DNA from: Nematostella vectensis
Lineage: Eukaryota > Cnidaria > Anthozoa > Actiniaria > Edwardsiidae
Assembly (NCBI RefSeq): GCF_932526225.1
Contig: NC_064044.1
Coordinates: 5,420,747-5,484,746, forward strand
DNA: 64,000 nucleotides
Direction of reading: 5' to 3'
The notes below the pieces were generated by a model. It saw only the letters and a list, made by a program, of their open reading frames with translations, had not been told where the DNA came from and searched no databases. Shown here in pieces: positions 38,401-49,137 of this stretch (positions are counted from its first letter, which is position 1; each line of letters opens with the position of its first letter). Position numbers and translations under genes: made by a program.

Positions 38401-40088
38401 CCACCAATTTCATGTGATTGTTATTTTGTAATCACAGTTTACCCACCAAACAAAGACGAGCCCTTACCAAAGGTGCAAGAAAACAGCAAAGTTGGCGACA
38501 CCCCAGCACCGGAAATACCTCCTCGGAACTACAGCAACCCGGTACGTGCCCAGGGGAGGGGTGGAGGGAGTGGGAGGGGTGACCAGTAAAAAGAGCCCTG
38601 ACGCCGCAGGAATTCGCAGAGCCTCGACTTCAAAAAGTCTTGGTTCTCGCTTCTTGGGTTTTCTCCGGATTCTTTGCTTCTCGTCCCTCAACAAGAATTA
38701 ACAATTTCGATCATAAGCCGTTTTCTGTGAGTTATGATTCGTATAACAGCTCCTTTTATTCCTTAAGTCAAAACGTATCTTCACACTTTTAAATCAACAT
38801 CTTACCTGTTATAAAGAACCATTACAATTTCTCACTTCTTTGGCCCTTGACCAATCAGGACCCATGATAGATTGTAAATTTTGCATACCGTCAATTCCAG
38901 GCCCCCGTTGGTCCTCGAACAATCAGGACCCATGATAGATTAGACATTTTTTTTTTGTACCTTCGTCCCCAGGTCCCCTCGAGCCAGTTCCCGCGCAGAG
39001 TTCAGGCGCTGTATGATTGCGAGGCTGACAATGATGACGAGCTTTCATTTATGGAGGGTGACGTCATTCTCGTCAAAGGCGAAGGTGAAGACGCCGAGTG
39101 GTGGGTAAGTCGACCTGCGCTTAAGAAGCAACTATTCCACTAGCGAGAGAAGGAAAGGAATGTCGTGAATACAGATGTTCGATTAAAAGGGAGCCAGAGG
39201 AATGTCCAAAAATACAGTGACATAGGCCTCGTTCCCAGGCTCCTTGTTTCCAGGCTCCTCGTCCCCGGGGACAGTGCTGAATAACGTATGCGCATGCGCG
39301 TGTTCTGGCGAAAACAAACAAAATCTCAGTGTTGAATCTTTCGAGTAAAAGTACGAAAGGCTGATTTCTGTCGCTGTTTTGACTAACTGTACAGCATTAA
39401 AACCATACTGTACAAAAGATGACAGATTTGTTTGATAATGAGGGAGTCATAAAGAAAGTTTTAGCCTTAGGCTTGATCCAATTTTCTTAGCATTCGCCAA
39501 AATGTGACAGTTCGCCGGTAAAACCCAGCCATTTCAAAACAAAAAGGCTGGTTTAACTGCGCGGTACTGGAACTAGTCTTGCGTTTTTAAGCACTGCCGT
39601 CCCCGGGCGCTCCATACAAGCCCATAGACACGTCGATTTGCCGATTTCGAGTGTTTTGTCAGGTTTCAAGACGAGCAGCAAATCAAAAGTGACGTCATTA
39701 ACCGACAAGCTACTCAGCCAATAGAAGCCAGGTCACGAGACTCCCTTAGGCCGAATTTCCTATGCCTATCTAACAATATTCCGTGAATACAGAAGAGTTC
39801 CATACCCTCTTCCTCCCTTTTTCTTGTGGGGATTTTGTCAAAGGATCCCCAAGCTCCAAATGTTACCCTTTTAATGCGCCGAAATAAAGACTGCGATCGT
39901 CTACAATACGTTTTTCTTCTTCAGATGCATTGTCAAATCCAGACTTCAATGTGGGCGATTGGGAGGGGAAAATGATATGTTTTCAACTTCAACTGCTTCT
40001 CGTTCTTTTTTAGCTTGGAGAGCTGGAGAGAAAGCCTGGGAATAGCGGCGTTTTCCCGATCAGTTTTGTTCGCGTGCTCTCGGAATAA
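32472..40088 (+). CDS. ASAP: ASAP-type protein, copy B: ArfGAP end, ankyrin, proline-rich, SH3 (open)
   Basis: Exons in consistent phase: 32,472-32,559 (KKEFIHAKYIKHQYAQK, end of ArfGAP), 32,885-32,977 (ELHQAVKSRDILAVLQGFGE), 33,537-33,622 (TALHEAVEQEDLTSLHIVDF, ankyrin 1), 34,071-34,192 and 34,386-34,453 (ankyrin 2-3, donor GTGAGT), 35,311-35,475 (LRKCAKGKLTFCDHVKIDWG and an acidic tail), 35,821-36,182, 36,599-37,114, 37,597-37,652 and 38,438-38,541 (proline-rich), 38,973-39,104 and 40,014-40,088 (SH3, stop TAA). All have GT-AG introns. This is the only copy with the three exons before 33,622 and the full 362-nt exon at 35,821. The ArfGAP start and PH domain are damaged or missing upstream, so a complete ASAP protein is not encoded. 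A truncated ankyrin-SH3 product is possible. The exon between 31.6 and 32.47 kb expected from the family was not found. Confidence 0.85.
36228..36425 (-). mobile_element. tRNA-derived SINE, copy B
   Basis: Box A TGGCGCAGTTGG (36,397-36,408) and box B GGTTCGATTCC (36,340-36,350) on the minus strand, at the same intronic place as in copy A. Somewhat shorter on its distal side. Confidence 0.8.
37915..38358. other. ~440-bp insert in ASAP intron, copy B only
   Basis: Copy A passes directly from AATGTAATCCCGTAC to TAAAGCCC (about 8,090-8,110). Copy B has about 440 bp between the same anchors. The insert is AT-rich, with no coding capacity and no inverted ends I could find. It may be an insertion in B or a deletion in A. 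Confidence 0.6.
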
Positions 40089-40745
40089 TCCCAGAACCCC
40101 TCGTCAATCAACCAATTTCGTCCACGTTTTCTTGGACAATTCCCGAGAAATTCGGACAGCTTCCAATGCAGATAACTTAGAGGAACTGCCGCTCGACAAA
40201 GCTGTAGTCAAGATAGAGATTATTGCTTCACTAAGTTTGCTGGGATTCTATTGTCGCTGGAGAAATAATAATAGGTATGGAATTATAAAGTTTTTTATTG
40301 TAGGTTGTATTTGCTTGACAACCAATTATTTGCTTTAATGTCGATAGAGCCTTATTTATTGATGGGGACTAGATGCAATTTAACCAAATGAATACTTTTT
40401 TCAATGTTCATTTTTGGGGGAGCTTCCATGGCAATTTTAGGAAAATGCTATTCTAATTTGTGTTTTATTATTGTGTTAAACACAACAAACTTTTAATTTC
40501 GTCACACCTAGTATTTAGTCAATTTTGGAGGGGTTTAATATTTTTCTTTTTACACTTAGAAAGGATGGCAGCCAAATCTAGTGACGTGTTTATAGATTCA
40601 AAATCTATTTTTTACGGATTATTAAATGTTTTTTTTTTTCATTTGAAAATGTTGAAGGTCGGCAACTTGGTAAACATTTTGTGAGAATGTAATTTTTAGG
40701 TCTAAAGCCCAACACTTGGCACCGAATCAGAAGTTTGTTTGGACA

Positions 40746-41113
40746 GACAGAGCAACAAAATGGCATGAAATTTTCGAATTCTCAATATATAAGCTTAAGA
40801 TTCCGCATACAAAGAGCTTAATTCCAAATTTTAAAAAAATTTAGAAGATATGAAATTTAGATATTAGCGAGCAAAAAGGTAGCTTAATTTCTGATCAGAG
40901 CCCGACTTCTCCCTAAAAACGAGGAGAATTCAGAATTTTAACATTTGAAAATTGCACTTCAAGCCTCTTATCTCGAAGACGAATCCATTTGAAAAAAAAA
41001 ACACTTTTTGATATGTTGGTTAACATAACATAAGGAACCTCTATGCAAAAATTCAAACTTACCGAAGTTAACCAGACCTTATTTTGGGAAAACTTGCCAT
41101 TTTTTGCTTTGTC
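40746..41113. mobile_element. MITE with 9-bp target duplication, copy B
   Basis: Same element as 10,411-10,775. GTTTGGACA flanks both sides (40,737-40,745 and 41,114-41,122). The left TIR has a small insertion and the right TIR one substitution, so it has aged since duplication. Confidence 0.85.
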
Positions 41114-41696
41114 GTTTGGACAGAAACTGCATTATGGCATCCACTAATTAAAAGCCTTGAAGTTTTTTATTGGTCCATTCTTCATCACGTTGCCAATTAA
41201 AGAACTACAAATGTAATTTCGCATAATCTTTAAAAATCGCTGTAATGTAATTAAGAATGCAATACCAACAGACCAATACTATAATTTCAAATATCAATTT
41301 TGTTAAAATTTATGTAATTTTGCCCTTTTGAGCAGAGGCTTTTCTTACATCGATTTTTTTTAAAAATTGCACCAGACTAGAACACAGAAGCGCTTGATAC
41401 AGCGATTTTATAATAAAAAAATGACGCTTCCCAGATAATGGAATTTCTGTGGTATTTGACCGCCAAAGCGAAGTTTACGCCTCAATTATCAGTAGCTCAC
41501 AGGCAAGAAAGAATAAATGTAAAATGTTATTTTTTTGGTTAACTTACTGCGCCTTTTATCCAGCATTTGTAGGCCTCCTGTATCTAACATCCCCGTAGTT
41601 TTAGTACTAGATATATATCATCAAATTCCAGTGGCCTCTTTCTTATTCGCTGTGCTGCTGGTGTTCGCTAGGAACCTTGTCTTTTGGAGCGAAAAG

Positions 41697-41846
41697 AGAG
41701 ACTAGTATCTTAGCTCATCGAAATATAAAAAAAGAGGCTAGTATCTTAGCTCATCGAAATATAAAAAAAGAGGCTAGTATCTTAGCTCAGCGAAATATAA
41801 AAAAGAGGCTAGTATCTTAGCTCAGCGAAATATAAAAAAGAGGCCT
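41697..41846. repeat. copy B-specific tandem array, four ~37-bp units
   Basis: Units read AGAGGCTAGTATCTTAGC then TCATCGAAATATAAAAAA, with small variation. Copy A has a single unit at about 11,443-11,483. Expansion therefore happened in B, or contraction in A. Confidence 0.9.
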
Positions 41847-43947
41847 CTGTTAACAAGGAAATAATCAAACTGACCAAACCCTTTGTATAGTAATGATCAT
41901 ATTTTAGATCTTTGTACATTTATATTTTAATTATGAAAAAGTAATGTTTAGAATATAGTTATTGCCTTGACATTTGTGCATTGCATATGCGCTTGAACAT
42001 TTTGTATGATTCTTAAAACACTCCTTCAAATCATCCTGTGTTGTTTGATTGTTTTGCCTTTTCGGGTTTCCTGTGGTTGCGTGTAACTGCTGCAGAGACT
42101 GCGTGATGGCCTCCTACACCCGTCCGTTTTCAGACCCAACATCTGTTGATCAGTTTTATTTTTTTTCGTTTGTGACAATTTTTTGGGGGGTTTTTGTTTA
42201 TCTTTAAAACTATGTTAAAACCCTAAGCGGTTAAGAGTTTCTCTAGAGGGACTAAACCCCTTTCTGGGCCACAATGTTAATAGCTTTATTGAGAAAACAT
42301 TCTATATTTCATTTTCCCGAAGGATCAAGAGAGAATGACCCATATCCCGGTTCACCTGTGGTGAACGTTCTAAAATGCAGAATAAAATTGCGCTCATAGC
42401 AACAACCCGTTATTATTGCTATTGATCATTAGCGTAATTCTCTTCCTAATAATTCATTAATTCTTATATACACTAAAATTTAAGAACTTCGTTAAGAACA
42501 TATTTAGCCTATATTCAGCATATGTAATATAGCCACCGGGATTTTACCTACCGGGACCGGAATTTTGCGAAAATAACGGTCGGAAAACGAGAATCGGGCC
42601 TCCCTTCATGACCCCGTAGAAAGGAAGTCGAGAATAAATGCTTTCCAACGTAACAACGTGCAGTTGGAAAGCGTTTTCGTTACGGTTCTGAGTATGTTTT
42701 ATCACATTACGTGATCTTTTGTTTAAATATAACAACAATTTTTTATTTTGTAAGATTACGTAACTACATATCGTATATTTGCGGTAGAGATATGATAATT
42801 ATTTCATCTCGCATGTTGGACGCTAGTACCACTGTGTAACCAAACTTCATGGTATATTATATTAATGACTTAATTATCGAGGCTATGTAATCAACACATG
42901 CGATCGAGGAATACGTTCCCGGTTTTTTGCCTATAGAGTTTTATCCGGGTTTTCGTATCGGGCGTGTGATTTTGAAGTTGTATTTTCATAAGATTATTGA
43001 TATTTTTGAATTGTTTAATTGCACTTGCAGTAATATGTTAGGTATTATAATTTTTAAGTTAAGAATATTATCTGCATTGTATTTATATACCACGTTTGAT
43101 TTCTAATAAAATGTGAAGTGGTACCAGTTCGTAGCAAGGAAGTCGAGAATAGCGCTTTACAGCAAGACTCACCTCTTACCTGTCAGCAAGTGTTAGTAAG
43201 ACGTCACGTTTTGCGCATACGTGCTTTTCGTCCTTTGTATAAACTTGACATTTCGAGATAAACATAAATACCACACTCGAATAAATGGGCGGGCCTTTTT
43301 AAGTGAGTAATCACAGGCGATTTGTCCGTCTCTGATGCTTCTATTTGATTTGATTCAAGAATGAATGTTTTTAGATAATGAATTTTTTTAACACATTCGT
43401 TCGATCTTGGGGAGGTAGAGCTGGCTTTGCTGAGTAAAAAAAATGTTCATATACGACAAGCTGTAATTTTATTGGAAAATGAACAATATTCACACCTCGA
43501 CACAAAGAACGAGAAGAATAGAGACAAAAGAACTCCTTTGTAGAACAAAGATAATAGAAGACAAAGCAGGTGCGTAATTACTCCTTTATACGAAGGTCGA
43601 ATACGTGACACAATTCTCACGAGTGCTATTTGAGAATTTGTAAACTATCCGACACTGCATCCATTGTGTCATCGCATAAGATTGGGGATAAATTTGGCGA
43701 TTCAACAATGGTCTCAAAGCAATGGTCGCAGTGCGAATTGTACCAGGGTGGGAGGGAGGGTAGTTGTAATGCCACCTTACCCCACTCCGCCACCTCAGCA
43801 CTCACGTGCTAATCACTCTGACCTTGGCATGCTTCCTCTGCTTCTGTAGTTAAGCACACTGTGTTAATTTATTCATGGTTGTAGATCTTATAAGCGCTGA
43901 CCGTAATGTATGCAGCGCGAATAGTTCCGCTATTCAATACCGGAGGG

Positions 43948-43955
43948 TATAAAAA
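43948..43955 (+). promoter_or_regulatory. TATA box of secreted-protein gene, copy B
   Basis: TATAAAAA 115 bp upstream of the ATG at 44,063, matching copy A in position and flanks. Confidence 0.75.
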
Positions 43956-44062
43956 GCCCAGTGTTGACTTCACGAATTGTATCTACAAGGCTTTGGCTTA
44001 CTCCATATCCATATCGACAAGAGTGAAACAAAACGTCTTTTAAGAAAGCTTCGCGTACAAAG

Positions 44063-47000
44063 ATGCAGTTGGTGCTTGGCTTGCTTGCCCTGTCTTTTGC
44101 GGCGGGCCTGCAATCTGCTGAAGGTAGTGTACAGTCTTTACATTTCTTAAGTTTCTCCTGGATAGTTTAAATCTTTCTCGCATAGCTTTATAACGTGAGG
44201 TCTTAGGACATCGTATATGCTAGTCGGTTCTTATTCAGACTTATTTGGAAATGATTTGTTTTCGAATGGGAATTCTTTCTATTTGGATTGCGAAGAAATG
44301 ATACATTTTCTCGCACCGTTGCCCAATTGCACCTCGGTCTTCACGCGCGGCCACAGAAAAATATTCCGTGCCAACGGAAAAAATACCGTGAAAAAAAATC
44401 CTCTTCAACGCCCGTGCCCACGAGTTTGAAGACCTAAGTTTACGTTTTCCCGTGGACGGCCACATATTCGAAAAGAAAACCTTTCCGAATAACCCGAAAT
44501 AAGAGCGGGCTAGCAGGCTGCTTTTAGTAAAAAAAGGATAACAAGTATACAACAGGACTGTTACATTGTTACAAGTGAGCCATGTAATTTTTGTGCGGTA
44601 TGTCATTCTTTTAATTTTAACGAGTTATTTTCTATTTCATTCTTTGGCAGGTGCAAAGTACGATGTGCTATCCTGCAATTCCTTCAACTTAGCGAATAAC
44701 CAATACGAACAAAATGCAGACCACGGCTCATGGCCAGCCAGCGGCTTCTGTCGTGCAATTCGTAACCAGATCCTCCCTGTCGGCGCACACTATTCCTACG
44801 AGGCTTTGGTGTCGCTGTATAACGTGAGGGGGAGGGGCGGGGTGAATTTTGGTCATCTTGGATTGGCTTACAATGCGCTGGATGCGAACAACTTCGATTT
44901 CGTGTACTTTCGGTAAGTGCATCTTTATATACCCATTTAAAAAAATTGGTAATGATTAGTGCAAACGGCAAATGTCGATTGGAGTTACAGTTCCACTACT
45001 TCTAAGTACTATGTCTTATATGGTATCATATTATATATATATATTTTTTTATTATATTTAAAGGCAATGGATTTATAGCTCTTGCATAGCTAGAGTTTTT
45101 TTCAGTCGTGGAACTGCCATTTGCCATTCGCCGGTTGCACTGACAACGTTTTTCTAATAAGATTTATGTGCAGATTATTGATATTGCAAACTGTTTACTT
45201 GATTGTATTTTTAAATATGATTGCATGTTTCGTTATTATAATATATTTGATAATTATTGTGCTCGTGATAAAGGAAAATAATTTTGTCGAAAGAATAACA
45301 AAATATTAAAGAATGATAGCTCAGTGCCAGCTTAAATAATCTATACTTTTCGATTTTTGAATCGTTCCAGTCCTCACTCCTCTGGGGGCTGCTTCCAAAC
45401 TGGTTACGTCATCAACGGAATCCCAACATTCCCCGCGGACTCAGTGTCCAGTGCTTGCCCAAGCGGACCTCCGAGGGGTGGAGCATGGTTCCAGGCAAAG
45501 GTTCTCGTCCAGGGTACCAAAGCTCGCATATTCCTGGACAACAAACTAATCCGAGAAGTTTCTACCCATTACCGACCATATGGACGCGCAGGCGTCATCG
45601 TCGCGAACGGTTACAAAAATGTTATCTACTTTAAAAACTTCGAGATAAAAGGCATCTCAAAATCCTACCCCTTCCCGGCGAGGTCTTGTATGGCGACACA
45701 CACTCTTCCTGGATATTACTTGCTGGACGCGGACCATGGCTCCTGGCCGCGAAGCGGGTTTTGCAGAACATTACTTAAACCTGCTTTACCTGGTTCCTCT
45801 TATCGGGTGTCGGCGAAGTTCTTGAATCTGATCGGGCGTGACGGTGTTAATTTTGGACATCTTGGACTGATGTTCAATGCAAAGGACATTAACAATTTCG
45901 ATTTCGTCTATTTTAGGTAAGTCGAGACGGCGATGCGCTTTTATTGATAAAGATATTTAAAATATCTCGCATGATAGCAGCATTTCAACAAAACATTTTT
46001 TATGTCAAGCAAATTATTGGACATTTCATGTGCATAATTTTTACTTTCAGTTTGCACTCACAGACTTGATGAGTTAAATTTATTTCAAAATGGTCGCCTG
46101 CAATGTTACGTGAATGGGAATTCTCGACGTACACAGTTTTTGGTAAAAAAAGGAAACAATGATTTTAGCGAACTCCAAAAAATATTATCTTATGTCAACA
46201 CTTGTCTCCTTTTTAAATTCTGACGATAACAATCATCTACTCATCTTCAGGCCACACTCTGCTGGGGGCTGCTATCAAACAGGATATGTCGTCAACGGGG
46301 TCCCTAATCTTAGTGGTGCTTCCTCAGGGCCATGCTCTGGTGGCCCCCCATCAGGCGGAAAATGGTTCAGCGCGCATGTTGACGTCATCGGAACACGCGG
46401 CAAAATCTTCCTCGGAGAGATCCTGGTAGCGACTATCACAACCCATTTTCCCGCCAAACTACAAGGTGGTGTCATCGTTGCCAATGGTTACAAAAATGTC
46501 ATATACTTTAAAGAGTATAAAATGAAGAAGCTGTCGGATGGGCTCCCATTCCCTTCACGGTCTTGTCGAGCCACGTTACGAGGGCCTGGGTACTATGAGC
46601 TGGATGCTGCGCATGGCACGTGGCCTGCTAGCGGGTTCTGCAGAGTGCTCATGCCAAAAAGTCTTCATACTAAAGAGTACAGTGTGTCTGTTGACTTGTA
46701 TAACGTGGTTGGCTGGAAAGGCGTTAACTCTGGGCACTTGGGTCTTATGTATAACGCCAAAGACATCGACAACTTTGAATTTGTGTATTTCAGGTGAGTT
46801 CAACAAATTTGTTTTACTCCATTTTTACGTGCGCATCACATGCCCAATACAAAACAATTACGTGATTATCACATGATAGAATAACCATAGCCAGTATGAA
46901 GCGCGCTGGCAGTTGCCTCGTTCTATAGCAAGATCGTGAATAAAAAACTCTGTCTCACTTCGCACTCGGGCTTTTACACCTACAATGCCTTTGCCTTGTT

Positions 47001-49137
47001 ACACCTTTTGATTAGAGCTCACAAAATGGTTATGGATGCATCACATTGTTGATATAGTCGAATGAGCCCCTCTGACAACACTTATGTCAAACGCAATAAC
47101 CACTTTCCTCCCCACGTGCTTGTTACCCTTTTACACGTGATGATCACGTGTACTCTCTTATCTCAGACCCCATTGGGTGGCCGGTTGCTACCAGACCGGA
47201 TATGTGAAGAATGGGGTTCCTGTGTTTGACAATCTCGCAGTTAACCGCCCGTGTGTTAATGGACCACCAAAAGGACAGACTTGGTTTACTGCAAAGGTAA
47301 GTACATTTGTGTGTCATGCAACTATGCCACTACATTGTGATATTTAGGAAATATGTGGTCGGATCCCCTAATACTTTCCTTAGAAACCGCTGCTGATAAG
47401 GGTAGGATAACATTCTTGAAAGTCATTTGGGGCTTAAATCAGGGGCGTAGGCAGGGCAAAGGGGGCCCGGGCCCCCCTTCTCAGGCCCGAACCCAGGGGG
47501 AGTGCAAGGGGTGCGAACGCATTCCATCCCTATCCCCTCCCCTCCCCTCCCCACACAACAGCCGAAGGTCTACTTTGGGTTATCAATAGACGTGCTATCT
47601 GTAGACAACACTTAAAGCATAAGCTTGATCACTCTCGTAGCCAAATCCGACAATAAACTTTCTGTGGATATACTGCAAAGGTATTTAAAATTGCTTTTTG
47701 TGTCCTCCCCCCTCCCCCGGGAAGGGAAAAACTAGGTCCATTTTTTTTTTTTGGATTTCGCATCCCCCCAAAGAAAAATCCTGGGTACGGGCCTGCTTCT
47801 AGCAGCCAAAAATACAGTGAATGTATGAAACATTATCTAAAACACAAGAGACAATGCCTTGAAAAGGCCTTTTGGGCCCACTCTTGTTAAAAATCCTGGC
47901 TACGCCGATGAAAATGCTTTCACACTAAGCGCAAAAATTTATCAGGTGTGAAGCCTTTAAATGGGGAATGGAATTGCTTTCACGTATCGCTAAAGCCTTG
48001 ATATAATTTGTTTCAGGTCAGTGTTGAAGGAGCATCGGTAAAAATCTACAGAGATAATGTATATCTCAGCTCAGTCCCTACGCGCTTCACTCCCACACCA
48101 AAAGGTGGTGTCATTGTCGCCAATGGTTACCAGAACGTCATCTACTACAGAGACTTCAGACTCCGCCCACTCAACCAGCCAATACCGTTCCTTACCACTC
48201 AGTGCATTAGTGCAGCTCAGAAAGGCAGCGGTTATACACTTCATGGTACAAACGGCGCATGGCCTGGGAGCGGGTTCTGCCGTGCGCTGTACGACGAGGT
48301 AATTGCAGGCTCAGGTTATACAATCTCTGCTGATTTCTACAACGTTCGCGGAAAATCTAGTAGCCAGTCTTCTGGAGTTGGACATCTTGGAATAATGTTC
48401 AACGCAAAGGACCTGAACAATTTCGACTTCATTTACTTCAGGTAAGGCCTATTTACCGGTTCAAAAAGTGGTTACAATTCTTATTTTCAACTCCTGTCAC
48501 TGAAATTTTTATGGCTAATGTTATAAAAAAACTCACTCCTTTGTTATTGTTTATCATTGAAAATACAGTGATTTATTCGCATGGAAACTTCAAAATAACA
48601 ATCTAGGAATAAAGTATAATATGCTTTAGATATTTGATTTAAAATATCTTGATTACTTGCTTGAATTAGCCGATGGAAATGGATGCTTTGTGTGAATCGA
48701 CATTGAGCGGGATCCTAAAATAGCGGCGTGGAGCCATTTATGCCAGCCAGTAACTTTTGCGGTAGATCTTTGTATCCCTTGGTTCAAGAAAGAGATCATC
48801 CTAGATAGTCGCAGTCTTGAATCATACTAACTTGTGTGTCTTCATTGTGTGTTCCAGGCCCCACTGGGTCAACGGCTGCGTACAACCCGGATATGTCCAG
48901 ACCAATGTCGTCCACACTACGTCCACGTTCCCATGCTCTAACGGCCCTCCAGCCACAGGAACCTGGTTCAACATCAAAGTTGTCGTGGCCGGAAGTCAGG
49001 CTCGTGTCTATAGAGACGGAGTTCTCGTGCGCACCATTTCCGGTCACTTTTCCGCTCTCGCAAGTGGTGGCGTGGTCGTTGCCAATGGTTATGACAACGT
49101 TATTGAATTCAAGAATTTTAATGTCGTGAAAAACTAG
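44063..49137 (+). CDS. secreted protein of four tandem ~180-residue domains (intact copy)
   Basis: Seven exons, 2,247 nt, 748 residues: 44,063-44,123, 44,651-44,912, 45,371-45,916, 46,251-46,793, 47,167-47,296, 48,017-48,441 and 48,858-49,137 (TAG). All introns are GT-AG. A signal peptide (MQLVLGLLALSFAAGLQSAE) is followed by four repeats and no membrane segment or anchor, so secretion is predicted. Each repeat has the order HGSWP.SGFCR, then G(V)NFGHLGLMYNAKDINNFDF, VYFRPH, GC(Y/F)QTGYV, C..GPP.GG.WF, and closes with GGVIVANGYKNVIYFK. Four cysteines recur per repeat, suggesting two disulfides. Codon 'R' of VYFR falls at residues 108, 290, 471 and 656. The look of the central strands and the final ANGY.NVI.F.NF is that of a LamG/concanavalin-type beta-sandwich (as in DUF1080-like folds), but this is inference. 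I do not recognise a named family. Ligand and role are unknown; a matrix, mucus or lectin-like role would fit. Confidence 0.92.
47440..47910. mobile_element. outer transposon-like insert in intron 5, copy B
   Basis: Counterpart of 18,605-19,079 with ends CAGGGGCGTAGGCAGG and CCTGGCTACGCCGATG. The nested inner element lies at 47,482-47,795, with CTTCT on its left at 47,477-47,481 and on its right at 47,796-47,800. Confidence 0.65.

Larger units (their letters stand above)
40089..43947. other. spacer between ASAP and secreted-protein gene, copy B
   Basis: No gene recognised. It parallels 9,743-15,050 but lacks the LINE. It carries the older MITE (40,746-41,113), a copy-specific ~37-bp tandem array (41,697-41,846), and a 37-bp deletion near 42,271 relative to copy A. 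Confidence 0.7.
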
